DNA of 64,000 nt from JAPHTQ01 sp050288165 (GTDB lineage: Bacteria > Pseudomonadota > Gammaproteobacteria > Thiohalomonadales > Thiohalomonadaceae): NCBI GenBank assembly GCA_050288165.1, contig JBNKDG010000001.1, forward strand, positions 62,001 through 126,000, in the 5' to 3' direction. Made by a program: the position numbers and the translations under genes. Under the pieces are notes generated by a model. That model had not been told where the DNA came from. It did no database searches and worked only from the letters and a program-made list of their open reading frames with translations. Below are positions 42,639 to 50,786 of the stretch, one piece after another; position 1 is the stretch's first letter, and each line of letters begins with the position of its first letter.

Positions 42639-42869
42639 TTAAAGCCAGCCTTCGATGAGTTTGCGATCGGGGATGCTGCCACTGTGAACCACCTGCTCGT
42701 CGATCACCACGCCGGGTGTCGACATCACACCGTAACCCATGATCTGGCCGATATCCTCAACCTTCTCCAGTTGGATTTCGGCGCCTTTCTCTTTTGCCAC
42801 CGCGGCGATCAATTCATAGGTTGAGACACAACTGCGGCAACCGCTGCCGAGTACCTTAATCGTTTTCAT
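42639..42869 (-). CDS. small thioredoxin-fold redox protein (CxxC)
   Basis: Protein of 76 aa of the redox-active-disulfide-protein-2 / thioredoxin_3 type, with GSGCRSC near the N-terminus and MSTPGVVID. Such proteins are typically encoded beside ArsP/DUF318 permeases, as here, and may supply electrons or bind metalloid. AGGTGAG precedes the ATG. Last gene of the ArsR-led operon. Confidence 0.9.
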   Translation of the reverse strand: MKTIKVLGSGCRSCVSTYELIAAVAKEKGAEIQLEKVEDIGQIMGYGVMSTPGVVIDEQVVHSGSIPDRKLIEGWL

Positions 42870-42883
42870 TTCTCACCTCTTTG

Positions 42884-43195
42884 TTAACAACAGGACTGGC
42901 CGCTGGCCGTGGAACTGCAGCAGGCACCACTCTCTTCAAGCACACCGATCGACAACGGTTTACCCGCGGTATTCGCCTTACTCTTTTCGTCAAAGGACGC
43001 ATCGAGTTTCTCAGCCGCTTCGTCACGGATGTGGCGGGCGATCTCAATCACCGTATCGATCTGCGCCTGCGGCACACCCATCTGTCGCAGCCGACCCAGC
43101 TGACATAGACCCATGTCCGGGTGTTTGGCGGCGATACCGGCGGCAAGTGAAACCATCGCTACGATAGAAGAATGAAGTTGCGGTACTTCGCTCAT
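42884..43195 (-). CDS. small cysteine-tailed protein in the ArsP cluster
   Basis: Protein of 103 aa. The helical first 70 residues contain one Cys and recall the carboxymuconolactone decarboxylase/AhpD-like helical fold, but without its C-x2-C motif. The C-terminal tail ends in two vicinal Cys pairs (SGACCSS, GQSCC), a pattern suited to binding As(III) or another soft metal. GGAGAAA precedes the ATG. It sits between the permease and the thioredoxin-like gene. Confidence 0.72.
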   Translation of the reverse strand: MSEVPQLHSSIVAMVSLAAGIAAKHPDMGLCQLGRLRQMGVPQAQIDTVIEIARHIRDEAAEKLDASFDEKSKANTAGKPLSIGVLEESGACCSSTASGQSCC

Positions 43196-43220
43196 GTTAT
43201 TTCTCCAATATGGAATTAAA

Positions 43221-44177
43221 TCAGGCCAGCATGTTGAAGCCCCAGCCGACCAGGGTAATGGCGCAGGCGAGTACGCCGGTAAACAACGCCAGTGCCTGCC
43301 ATTTGATCACCTTGCGCAAGATCAAAAGTTCCGGCAGGGAGAGGGCGGCGATGCTCATCATGAAGGCGAGGGTGGTGCCGATCGCAACGCCCTTGCCGAG
43401 CATCGCTTCGGCTACCGGGATGACGCCGGTGGCGTTGGCATAGAGCGGCACACCGAGCAGTACTGCTCCGGGTACGGCCAACCAGTTATCGGCACCACCC
43501 AGGTGATCGGCCACCCACTGCTGCGGTACGAAGCCGTGGAACAGTGCACCGATGGCGATGGCGGCGATCACCCATTTCCAGATCCGTCCGACGATCGCTT
43601 TAACTTCGGCAACGGCGACATTGTGTCGTCCGTGCAGTGAGCGATCCGGTTGTGTTCCCGTTCCCGCGCCGACCTGTATCTTCCACACATACTCCTCAAC
43701 CCAGCGCTCGGGACGGAAGCGCTCCATCACCACACCACCGACATAGGCGACAGTGACACCAGCGGCGATGTAGAGCGCGGTCATCTTCCAGCCAAGGATG
43801 CCGATCAGGATCACCGCGGCGACCTCGTTGATCATTGGGCTGGCGATAAGGAAGGAGAAGGTGACACCGAGTGGAATGCCCGCCTCGACGAAACCGATGA
43901 ACAGCGGTACCGAAGAGCAGGAACAGAAAGGGGTGACCGCGCCGAGCAGGATCGCCAGTGAGCGGGCCAACCAACGCGGTTTACCGCGCACATAGTCGCG
44001 CACCTGTTCCGGCGAGAGCAGTGCCCGCAACAGCCCCATGATGTAGATCACCGCCACCAGCATAAAAAAGATCAGCGCCGTATCCATGACAAAGAAATGG
44101 AGTGCAGCGGAGAGCGGTGTTGCGGGATCCATTCCCAGCAGGCGATAGATCAGCAGGTCGGCAAGAGAGTTAAACAT
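43221..44177 (-). CDS. ArsP/DUF318-type permease
   Basis: Membrane protein of 318 aa with about eight helices and the family signature TPFCSCSSVPLFIG containing a cysteine pair. The family includes ArsP, an exporter of trivalent organoarsenicals; other members have unknown substrates. Operon partners (ArsR, thiol proteins) favour a metalloid role. An intercistronic palindrome separates it from the hydrolase gene upstream. Confidence 0.88.
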   Translation of the reverse strand: MFNSLADLLIYRLLGMDPATPLSAALHFFVMDTALIFFMLVAVIYIMGLLRALLSPEQVRDYVRGKPRWLARSLAILLGAVTPFCSCSSVPLFIGFVEAGIPLGVTFSFLIASPMINEVAAVILIGILGWKMTALYIAAGVTVAYVGGVVMERFRPERWVEEYVWKIQVGAGTGTQPDRSLHGRHNVAVAEVKAIVGRIWKWVIAAIAIGALFHGFVPQQWVADHLGGADNWLAVPGAVLLGVPLYANATGVIPVAEAMLGKGVAIGTTLAFMMSIAALSLPELLILRKVIKWQALALFTGVLACAITLVGWGFNMLA

Positions 44178-44190
44178 AAGTAAGTTTCCG

Positions 44191-44235
44191 GAAGTGGTCT
44201 CCGAATTAGGATTCGTGCTTGTCAGAGGCCGCTTC
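44191..44235. repeat. dispersed intercistronic palindrome, copy 2
   Basis: Arms GAAGTGGTCTCC and AGAGGCCGCTTC (9 of 12 paired as DNA, 11 of 12 as RNA with G-U) are separated by 21 bases. Like the copy at 14108, it begins at the G of a TAG stop codon (minus strand) and ends shortly before the next gene, here 13 bases before the arsP start. One arm is identical in the two copies; the loops differ. Confidence 0.65.
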
Positions 44236-45158
44236 TAAAAAGCTTCGTATTCAAGCCAACTTCTATTCATGTTGGCGCGGTGAAGCTCATCGTAGTGGGC
44301 AAGAGATTCGAACTGCGGCAGTTGCATGTGCTGGTCGAGCACCTCTTCCATCGTCTGCATATCGACGGCGGCACTGCCGATGGTGTCGTTGAGAAAGTCG
44401 TAGTAATCACCGCACTCCTTTCGCGCACGGGCGAGGTCGGTGACCCTCCCGTGGCCGGGAATGATCTGCTTCGGTTGCAGCACTTCCATGGCGCGGAAAG
44501 CGTGCTGGCCATTCTTGACGCTGGACCAGGGCAGTACGGCGAAAAGTCGATCCACGTAGACCAGATCGCCAGTGAAGAGAATTTTTTCATGCGGCAACCA
44601 GATCATGGCGTCGCCGGGAAAGTGGGTATCGGTGTAATGCAAAACCAGTTCGACTCCGCCCAGCGTCAGCTTCGCCTCGTCACCCTCGAGTGTTTTCGAC
44701 GCGGCCTTCGCCACGGTGCCCTCGAGTCGCTTGCCGAGGAATTTACGCAGGCCATCCATATGTTGCTGTGCGTACTGCGTTTGCGTCTTTGCGGTACGCG
44801 CCATGGCAATGGTCTCAGCACCTTTGCTGGCGAAGTAGGCATTACCCAGCCAGCGGTGATCCTGGCTACCGCTGTTGATCACCCATTTGATCGGTTTACT
44901 GGTGACGGCGGCAACGGCCTTTTCGATCTTCTTTGCACCGATGAGTGAAGCGCCTGAGTCGATCAGGATCACTCCCTCGTCGGTGAGGATAAAACCGTAG
45001 TTGGCATTCAGGCCGTCATTGTCGGTGCTGCGCTGATCGAGTGGGCCGACGATGGCGTAAACATTGTCGCTGACCTGTTCGGCCTTCGGCGTGTAGGCAA
45101 AAGCGGATGGCGGCAGCAGGGCGGTGCAAAGCAGGATAAGACTGGCAAGAGATTTCAT
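44235..45158 (-). CDS. exported metallo-beta-lactamase-fold hydrolase
   Basis: Protein of 307 aa with a signal peptide (about 1-21). The MBL fold is clear, but the zinc motif reads SGSQDH rather than H-x-H-x-D-H, keeping only Asp-His of the first cluster; later ligands THFPGD, FTGDLVYVD and PGHG remain. This variant occurs in the SoxH-like / quinoprotein-associated hydrolase subgroup. Second gene after arsR, so it may act on a metalloid-linked thiol compound. The substrate is unknown. Confidence 0.85.
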   Translation of the reverse strand: MKSLASLILLCTALLPPSAFAYTPKAEQVSDNVYAIVGPLDQRSTDNDGLNANYGFILTDEGVILIDSGASLIGAKKIEKAVAAVTSKPIKWVINSGSQDHRWLGNAYFASKGAETIAMARTAKTQTQYAQQHMDGLRKFLGKRLEGTVAKAASKTLEGDEAKLTLGGVELVLHYTDTHFPGDAMIWLPHEKILFTGDLVYVDRLFAVLPWSSVKNGQHAFRAMEVLQPKQIIPGHGRVTDLARARKECGDYYDFLNDTIGSAAVDMQTMEEVLDQHMQLPQFESLAHYDELHRANMNRSWLEYEAF

Positions 45159-45177
45159 TGTCGTTTTTTCTTCCGGT

Positions 45178-45531
45178 TCAGGCGCAGCAACGGATAACGG
45201 GACGGTTCGGCATCGTCTTCAGACGCTGCCGATCGGTGGTATAGGGTTCGCTGTTTTCCTGGGCAACACGGGTCGTGTGCAGGACTTCCTGGGCCCAGGC
45301 GGGGAGTTCGGGGTGCAGGCGGTAGTGGATCCAGAGACCGTCGCGGCGATCGGTAACCAGATTCCATTCACGCAGGTGGGCCAGATGGCGGGAGATCTTC
45401 GGCTGGGCTTCGTCCAGGGCGTAGGTCAGCTCGCAGACGCACAGCTCACCCTCGCTCTCCAGCAGTAGCAGGCAGCGTAGGCGGATGTCGGTCGCCAGGG
45501 CGGTAAAGAGCTGTTCGGCAGTTATATGCAT
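45178..45531 (-). CDS. arsR: ArsR/SmtB-family metalloregulator
   Basis: Winged-helix repressor of 117 aa with the ELCVCEL motif in the first recognition region, the As(III)/Sb(III)-binding cysteine pair of type I ArsR, and an extra vicinal CC at the C-terminus. It should repress its own operon until metalloid binds. No Shine-Dalgarno lies before the ATG, in keeping with a predicted leaderless mRNA from the promoter at 45539-45567. Confidence 0.92.
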   Translation of the reverse strand: MHITAEQLFTALATDIRLRCLLLLESEGELCVCELTYALDEAQPKISRHLAHLREWNLVTDRRDGLWIHYRLHPELPAWAQEVLHTTRVAQENSEPYTTDRQRLKTMPNRPVIRCCA

Positions 45532-45535
45532 GGGG

Positions 45536-45567
45536 CGTAATATAGTTTTGTCGTTATATTACGTCAA
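45536..45567 (-). promoter_or_regulatory. ars operon promoter overlapped by a palindromic operator
   Basis: Minus-strand -35 TTGACG (45567-45562), a 17-base spacer and -10 TATATT (45544-45539) form a near-consensus sigma-70 promoter. A perfect 9-bp inverted repeat (CGTAATATA-N10-TATATTACG, 45563-45536) covers the spacer and -10, the expected position for ArsR occlusion. Predicted transcription starts about one base before the arsR ATG. Confidence 0.85.
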
Positions 45568-45615
45568 GCGAATATATTGGCCCGTGGCAAACTCCAGCAG
45601 GATTATTGAATGGAG

Positions 45616-46245
45616 TTAGCCGATGGCGGCGGTCACCATCTGGTGGTCGCCGAGCATGCTCTTCTTTGCCGTATCGTACATGTCGTCGCTGAGGACACCG
45701 GACTTGGCCAGGCGGCGCAGCATGCGCATCTCGCCGGCAAACAGGTCATCCTTGTTGTAACGCTTGCGTTCGGTGGTCTCGCGGATTGCCTGTTCCAGTC
45801 GTTTGGCGAAGGTGGCTGCCTCACGTCGTTGTTTACGGCTATAAGGGATGTAGATCAGCGGATAGTGGGCGGCGCGTGTTTCTAATACCCAGTGTCGTTC
45901 CGATTTGCGTATAAACACGGCAGCACAGTAGCCGGAGAGCAGCAGCAATACCGCCATCATAGCCGCGCCGATGCGCAAGTCGATCGCCTCCGGTTGGCTG
46001 GCGATGGTGTAACCGATGAACAGGCTGGCGGCGAGGATCAGCAGTGCGGAGACCAGCCAGAACCAGGCGGGACGTTCCACCCGCTTTGCCTCGGGCTGGA
46101 GGGTGGCGATCTCCAGTTTGAACTCTGTTGGGCGCAGCCCGAGTCGGCTGTGCACACTCAGATAATGGTCGTTGAACAGTTCAAAGCGGTGCTCGCCCTG
46201 AAAACGGTTGCTGAAACGATATTTGGCGTTGGTCGTGATTAACAT
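45616..46245 (-). CDS. two-helix membrane protein of unknown function
   Basis: Protein of 209 aa from the ATG at 46245; the frame stays open upstream, but no better start is seen. It has a cytoplasmic beta-rich N-terminus (about 1-60), two membrane helices (about 70-90 and 98-118) and a C-terminal helical, basic region with a short coiled segment. No family recognised. It lies between the ars operon and the BASS transporter, all on the minus strand. Confidence 0.7.
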   Translation of the reverse strand: MLITTNAKYRFSNRFQGEHRFELFNDHYLSVHSRLGLRPTEFKLEIATLQPEAKRVERPAWFWLVSALLILAASLFIGYTIASQPEAIDLRIGAAMMAVLLLLSGYCAAVFIRKSERHWVLETRAAHYPLIYIPYSRKQRREAATFAKRLEQAIRETTERKRYNKDDLFAGEMRMLRRLAKSGVLSDDMYDTAKKSMLGDHQMVTAAIG

Positions 46246-46289
46246 GGCATACCCCGTCCCGATAGTGCTGTTGGGATGGTCGACAGTAG

Positions 46290-46307
46290 ATCGGGGGCAC
46301 CCCCGAT
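46290..46307. terminator. hairpin after the BASS gene
   Basis: ATCGGGGG / CCCCCGAT is a perfect 8-bp stem with a 2-base centre, located between the BASS stop and the next minus-strand gene. No T run follows. Confidence 0.35.
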
Positions 46308-46334
46308 TCCGAGACTGGCCGCACAGATCGACGC

Positions 46335-47264
46335 TCAGACCCGTTGATCGGTCTTCTGCCCGATACGCCTTGCCCACCACGCAGCCAGCAGCGAGCCGGA
46401 GAGGTTGTGCCAGATGCTGAAGATTGCACCGGGCAGCGCAGCAGCCACGCCGAAGTATTTCACCGCCAGGGCAACGCTGAGCCCGGAGTTCTGCATACCC
46501 ACCTCAATCGCCAGGGTACGGCAGGTCACCAGGTCGTGACCGAGCAACCGTGGCAGCAGATAGCCAATTCCCATCCCTCCCAGGTTGTGCAGCACCACTG
46601 CCAGCAATAGCAAGGGACCCATTTGCGCCAGATTGTCGTGATTAAGGGCGACGATGATCGCGATGATGACGACGATGGCCGACATGGAGAGCAGCGGAAA
46701 GAGCCGGTCTATCGCTTTGAGTTTATGCCCCAACAGGGTGTTGAGCGTCACCCCGAGCAGCACCGGCGCGATCACCAGTTGCAGCACGCTGAACAGCATC
46801 TGCTCCAGCGGCACCGGTACCATTCGGCCAATGTAGAGCCAGGTCAGTCCCGGTAGCAGCAGGGCCGCGAGCAGGGTGGAGACCATGGTGAGGGTGATAG
46901 AGAGGGCGACATCGCCGCGCGCCAGATAGGTGATCACATTGGAGGCGGTACCGCCGGAGCTGGCGCCGACCAGTACCATGCCGACGGTCAGTTCCGGGCT
47001 CAGTCCCAGCAGACGGGCGAGGAGATAGGCGAGCAGCGGCATCACGCTGTATTGCAGTGCTGTGCCGAGGGCGATCAGTTTCGGTCGCTGAATTACCCGG
47101 CGGAAATCGGCGGCGGTCAGGGTCATGCCCATACCGAACATAATCACCATCAGCAGCGGCAGGATCAGCCCCTTGCCCTGGCTGAACGGACCAGGGAGGT
47201 ACCAGGCGATGGCAGAGAGTAGTAGCGCCCAGAGGGGAAACAGGCGAGTCAGTGTACCGAGCAT
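46335..47264 (-). CDS. bile acid:sodium symporter (BASS) family transporter
   Basis: Protein of 309 aa with about ten membrane helices. The family signature GASSGGTASNVITYLARGD (about 100-118) and EVGMQNSGLSVALA (about 255-268) are clear. Bacterial members co-transport Na+ with organic anions such as pantoate or ketoacids; the substrate here is unknown. It is divergent from the FIST gene across 199 bases. Confidence 0.92.
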   Translation of the reverse strand: MLGTLTRLFPLWALLLSAIAWYLPGPFSQGKGLILPLLMVIMFGMGMTLTAADFRRVIQRPKLIALGTALQYSVMPLLAYLLARLLGLSPELTVGMVLVGASSGGTASNVITYLARGDVALSITLTMVSTLLAALLLPGLTWLYIGRMVPVPLEQMLFSVLQLVIAPVLLGVTLNTLLGHKLKAIDRLFPLLSMSAIVVIIAIIVALNHDNLAQMGPLLLLAVVLHNLGGMGIGYLLPRLLGHDLVTCRTLAIEVGMQNSGLSVALAVKYFGVAAALPGAIFSIWHNLSGSLLAAWWARRIGQKTDQRV

Positions 47265-47356
47265 GTGAGCGCCTTAAGCACGGGTAGTAGCCTTCCAGTC
47301 TACTGCACTGAAGGTGATGACCCAACGTCTGGGACTTGGCTGTGCAGCCCGAATGT

Positions 47357-47401
47357 GGCAGCCTGCAACTCTCCCCGTGGGGAGTGGACAGGCGCACTGC
47401 C
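47357..47401. other. structured intergenic sequence
   Basis: GGCAGCCTG can pair with CAGG and CTGCC around an inner CTCCCC/GGGGAG stem (47371-47384), giving a long two-part hairpin between the BASS and FIST genes. No T run follows. It could be part of the FIST leader RNA. Confidence 0.35.
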
Positions 47402-47463
47402 TGGCAAAATAAGAACGACAAATAAAAATTAAGCACCACTAATAACGATAAAGGGAGTCTGAC

Positions 47464-48585
47464 GTGCAGCAATTCCTGTACGGGCACGCCTGTGGCGACA
47501 ACGCCGCAGCGATCGTCCGCAGCTGTCTTGCGCAGATTGGGGAGATACCCGCCGAAGCGACACTGGGTTTCGTCTATGCCACGGATCGGTTGGCAGCGGA
47601 GCTGCCGCTGGTGTACGACAGCCTGCGCCATGCCGCACCGGACGTACACTGGGTCGGAGGTACCGGTATGGGCATCGCCGCCACCGCGCAGGAGTATTAC
47701 GATGAGCGGGCGTTGACCGTTCTGTTAACCGATATCCCTGTCGAGCAGTTTCACCTGATCGGTAATACCGAGGAGATGTTTCCGCGCCTCGCCCCACCGA
47801 TCGCCCGTTGGTGTGCCAACGAAGGTTATTGCAGCGGTATCCTGCATGCCGAACCGACCTATGTCGCCACCTCCTACTTCATTAACAGCATTCTTGACCG
47901 TGCGCCAAGCGCCATGATCAACGGCGGTCTCTGCTCCGCCGACGGTGGCGCCTTGCAGATCGCCGACGGTGTGTTCAACGACGGCATTTCCGGTGCGCTA
48001 TTTTCTCCGCGGGTTGAGGTGCTGGTGGGGCATACCCAGGGATGCAGCCCTATCGGTCCGATCCACTACATCGATAGTGCCGAGCAGAATCTGGTGCTGG
48101 AGATGGATGGTCGCCCTGCGCTGGCGGTGTTGAAGGATGACGTGGGCGAGATACTTTCCCGCGATCTACGTCGCCTGGGTGGCTATATCTATGCCGGTCT
48201 GCCGATCGAAGGTTCGACACAGGGTGACTATCAGGTACGCGCGTTGATGGGGCTCGATCTGGAGCAGCAGTTGCTCTCCATCGGCGACTACATGGAGGGG
48301 CGCAATAAACTGCTCTTCTGTCGTCGTGACGGCAACACCGCGCGTGAGGACATGCGACGCATGCTGCGTCAACTCAAGGCGCAGGTGGGCGATCGCACTA
48401 TCCGTGGTGGTGTCTATGTCTCCTGCATCAATCGTGGACGCAATCTGTTCGGCGACGATTCGGCAGAGCTCTATATGATCAGCGAGATCCTCGGCGAATT
48501 TCCACTGGCCGGGTTCTTTGCCTACGGCGAACTCTACCGCAACCGGCTCTATAGCCAGACGGGTGTGCTAACGCTTTTTCTTTAA
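47464..48585 (+). CDS. stand-alone FIST domain protein
   Basis: Cytoplasmic protein of 373 aa made of FIST_N (about 25-210) and FIST_C (about 220-360) with no output domain. GTG start, with AAGGGAGT upstream. FIST modules are proposed small-ligand sensors; a stand-alone one may bind a partner kinase or cyclase, possibly the FIST-GGDEF protein or another signalling protein elsewhere. Ribosome site, length and both halves look complete. Confidence 0.88.
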   Translation: MQQFLYGHACGDNAAAIVRSCLAQIGEIPAEATLGFVYATDRLAAELPLVYDSLRHAAPDVHWVGGTGMGIAATAQEYYDERALTVLLTDIPVEQFHLIGNTEEMFPRLAPPIARWCANEGYCSGILHAEPTYVATSYFINSILDRAPSAMINGGLCSADGGALQIADGVFNDGISGALFSPRVEVLVGHTQGCSPIGPIHYIDSAEQNLVLEMDGRPALAVLKDDVGEILSRDLRRLGGYIYAGLPIEGSTQGDYQVRALMGLDLEQQLLSIGDYMEGRNKLLFCRRDGNTAREDMRRMLRQLKAQVGDRTIRGGVYVSCINRGRNLFGDDSAELYMISEILGEFPLAGFFAYGELYRNRLYSQTGVLTLFL

Positions 48586-48647
48586 CCCTTGCACGTCTGA
48601 TTGACCGGTGGCATGTTGGCGCCATCGTTCATCACACTGTGTAGTTC

Positions 48648-49721
48648 ATGAGCCACTACGACATCGACACCTTGATCATCGGCCAGGGCCTGGCCGGTAG
48701 CCTGCTTGCCTGGGAATTGGCGCATCGAGGCCAGCGCGTTCTGGTGCTCGATGATGAAAACGCCAGCGCTGCGTCGGTCGCTGCTGCCGGATTGATCAAT
48801 CCTGTTACCGGCCAACGTATCGCCAAAACTGTCGGCGTCGACGAGTGTCTGCCCAAGGCGCTGAAACACTACCGTGCGCTGGAAGAGATACTGGATCGCC
48901 AGCTCCTGATCGAGGAACCGATGTGGCGTCTGTTGCGCACACCAAAAGAACAACAGGTGTGGCAGAAGCGTAAACAGGATGCCGACTACGATGCCTATCT
49001 CGGCGAATGGCTGGAAACCGACCAACTGCAACCTCCCTTTGTCGCACCGCTCGGCGGCTTCGTGCAACACCACACCGGTTATCTCGATACCAATGCACTG
49101 CTCGAAGGGATCCGCGAATACCTGCTGGAGACCGGACGCTACCGTCCGCAATACATCGACTACGCCGAGATCGTTCCCGAAGAAGATGGCGTGCGTTTCG
49201 ACAGCATCCGCTGCGAGCGGGTGATCTTCTGTGAAGGCTACAAGGCGATCCACAACCCCTGGTTCAACTGGCTGCCATTCACCCCGGCCAAGGGCGAAAT
49301 CCTCGCACTACAGATCGAACAGGAATTGCCACAGGTGATGATCAACGCAGGACGCTGGCTGATGCCCCGTGCCGATGGTAGCTATCGGCTCGGCGCCACC
49401 TACGAACACGAAACCTTGAACGAAATTCCCACCGACGCGGCGCGTGAAACTTTATTGGCCGCACTACCGGAACTGCTCAGCGAACCGGGCGAATACACAC
49501 TGCTGGATCATCAGGCGGGCGTGCGTCCGGCGACCCAGGATCGCCAACCCTTTATCGGTCTTCATCCGCGCCTGCCACAACTCGGTATCTTCAACGGCTT
49601 CGGCTCCAAGGGTTCACTGCTGATCCCGTGGCACGCAGGGGTATTTGCAGATGCTTTGCTTTGTGACTGCCCATTGCCAATCGAAGTGGATATTCGTCGT
49701 CACCTCGAGCTGTTTCACTAA
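48648..49721 (+). CDS. FAD-dependent oxidoreductase (DAO family), possible MnmC(o) analogue
   Basis: Protein of 357 aa with an N-terminal FAD-binding motif GQGLAGSLLAWEL and a C-terminal GVRPATQDRQP region typical of DAO-family amine oxidases (glycine oxidase, MnmC oxidase domain). Two bases separate it from the MnmM-like gene. In the mnm5(s2)U pathway a FAD oxidoreductase removes the carboxymethyl group and a methyltransferase then acts; here both activities might be carried by two small proteins. This is an inference from adjacency. Confidence 0.8.
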   Translation: MSHYDIDTLIIGQGLAGSLLAWELAHRGQRVLVLDDENASAASVAAAGLINPVTGQRIAKTVGVDECLPKALKHYRALEEILDRQLLIEEPMWRLLRTPKEQQVWQKRKQDADYDAYLGEWLETDQLQPPFVAPLGGFVQHHTGYLDTNALLEGIREYLLETGRYRPQYIDYAEIVPEEDGVRFDSIRCERVIFCEGYKAIHNPWFNWLPFTPAKGEILALQIEQELPQVMINAGRWLMPRADGSYRLGATYEHETLNEIPTDAARETLLAALPELLSEPGEYTLLDHQAGVRPATQDRQPFIGLHPRLPQLGIFNGFGSKGSLLIPWHAGVFADALLCDCPLPIEVDIRRHLELFH

Positions 49722-49723
49722 AG

Positions 49724-50296
49724 ATGTCCAGAGTTGCACTGGTTCAACAGGTGCATAGCGCACTGGCGGAGATCGTTGGCGAAGGCGATTGCGTCATCGA
49801 TGCCACCGTCGGCAATGGTCACGACACGCTATTTCTTGCGCAACAGGTTGGCGTCAGCGGCAAGGTTTACGGTTTCGATATTCAGCAGGCGGCGCTCGAT
49901 GAAACCTGGCGGCGTTTGCAAAGTGAAGGCGTGGACGCGAGGGTTTCGCTCTATCATGCGGGTCACGAGGCGATGGCGATCCTGTTGCCAGAGTCGATAC
50001 GTGGAACGGTGAAAGCGGTGATGTTCAATCTCGGTTATCTGCCGGGTGGCGACAAGCAGCGCACCACGGCGATCTCGACCACATTGGCGGCCTTGGAGCA
50101 GGCGCGTGAAATGCTGGCGCCGGGTGGGGTGGTTTCGGTGCTGGCCTATACCGGTCATCCGGGTGGTCGCGAAGAGGCCGAAGCGGTAAAGCGTTGGGCA
50201 GCAGCACTTTCACCTGATTACTACGAAGTCCATCTGACGATTCCGTCCGCTACGACGGGTACTGCACCGGAATGGATTCTGCTCAGCCGCCGATAA
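49724..50296 (+). CDS. mnmM: MnmM/YtqB-like SAM-dependent methyltransferase
   Basis: Rossmann-fold methyltransferase of 190 aa in the rRNA_methylase (PF06962) family. Motif I DATVGNGHDT and the family motif FNLGYLPGGDK are intact. The characterised B. subtilis member, MnmM (YtqB), methylates nm5s2U in tRNA. The gene follows the FAD oxidoreductase gene with two bases between; its 3' end overlaps the convergent gene at 50283 by 14 bases. Confidence 0.85.
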   Translation: MSRVALVQQVHSALAEIVGEGDCVIDATVGNGHDTLFLAQQVGVSGKVYGFDIQQAALDETWRRLQSEGVDARVSLYHAGHEAMAILLPESIRGTVKAVMFNLGYLPGGDKQRTTAISTTLAALEQAREMLAPGGVVSVLAYTGHPGGREEAEAVKRWAAALSPDYYEVHLTIPSATTGTAPEWILLSRR

Positions 50297-50648
50297 CCTG
50301 ACCGCGGTAGATGCGCCTGGGTTGTGCCACCTGCACTGCTGGAGCGGCCGCTTTCAGCTCATGCTCTTCTTCGGTAACAGCGATAGCGGCGCCGCGGTAG
50401 TAGCGTGCCTTTGGCGCATCATCTGATTCTGCAACAGGCATCTGCTGCACAAACTCCCGCAACTCCTTTCCCATCTCCTGCAGCACATGGTTGCGCGAGC
50501 GTTCGGCGTAGTGGAGCAACTGTTCGATAACATCCTCCTGGGACATGCGGATATCGCAGGCGAATTCGTCGCGGATAAATCGGCGCATCACCTGCAGCAG
50601 GCGGATGTAATCCCTGTTGATCGTGGTCGGATGTTCGATGGTCGACAC
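50283..50648 (-). CDS. unknown small protein with two YRG motifs
   Basis: Cytoplasmic protein of 121 aa starting at GTG with AGGAGGG seven bases upstream. The helical N-terminal 70 residues precede two similar short motifs, RYYRGAAI and RIYRGQVI, separated by an Ala-rich linker; the second is at the C-terminus. A Y-R-G motif occurs in DUF4278-like proteins, but I cannot claim membership. Overlaps the mnmM-like gene end. Confidence 0.7.
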   Translation of the reverse strand: MSTIEHPTTINRDYIRLLQVMRRFIRDEFACDIRMSQEDVIEQLLHYAERSRNHVLQEMGKELREFVQQMPVAESDDAPKARYYRGAAIAVTEEEHELKAAAPAVQVAQPRRIYRGQVIGG

Positions 50649-50786
50649 GGTTTCCCTCCTCTGGGTTGGTGAAACCGTCTCAGCAAGATGCGGGCCAGCG
50701 CAAAAGTGGGGAGTTGTGGTGCGTTCTTGCCTCGGCTTGAACAGGACTGGTGCGATGGCCTGGATTGTTGAACTGTTTTGGTGCCG

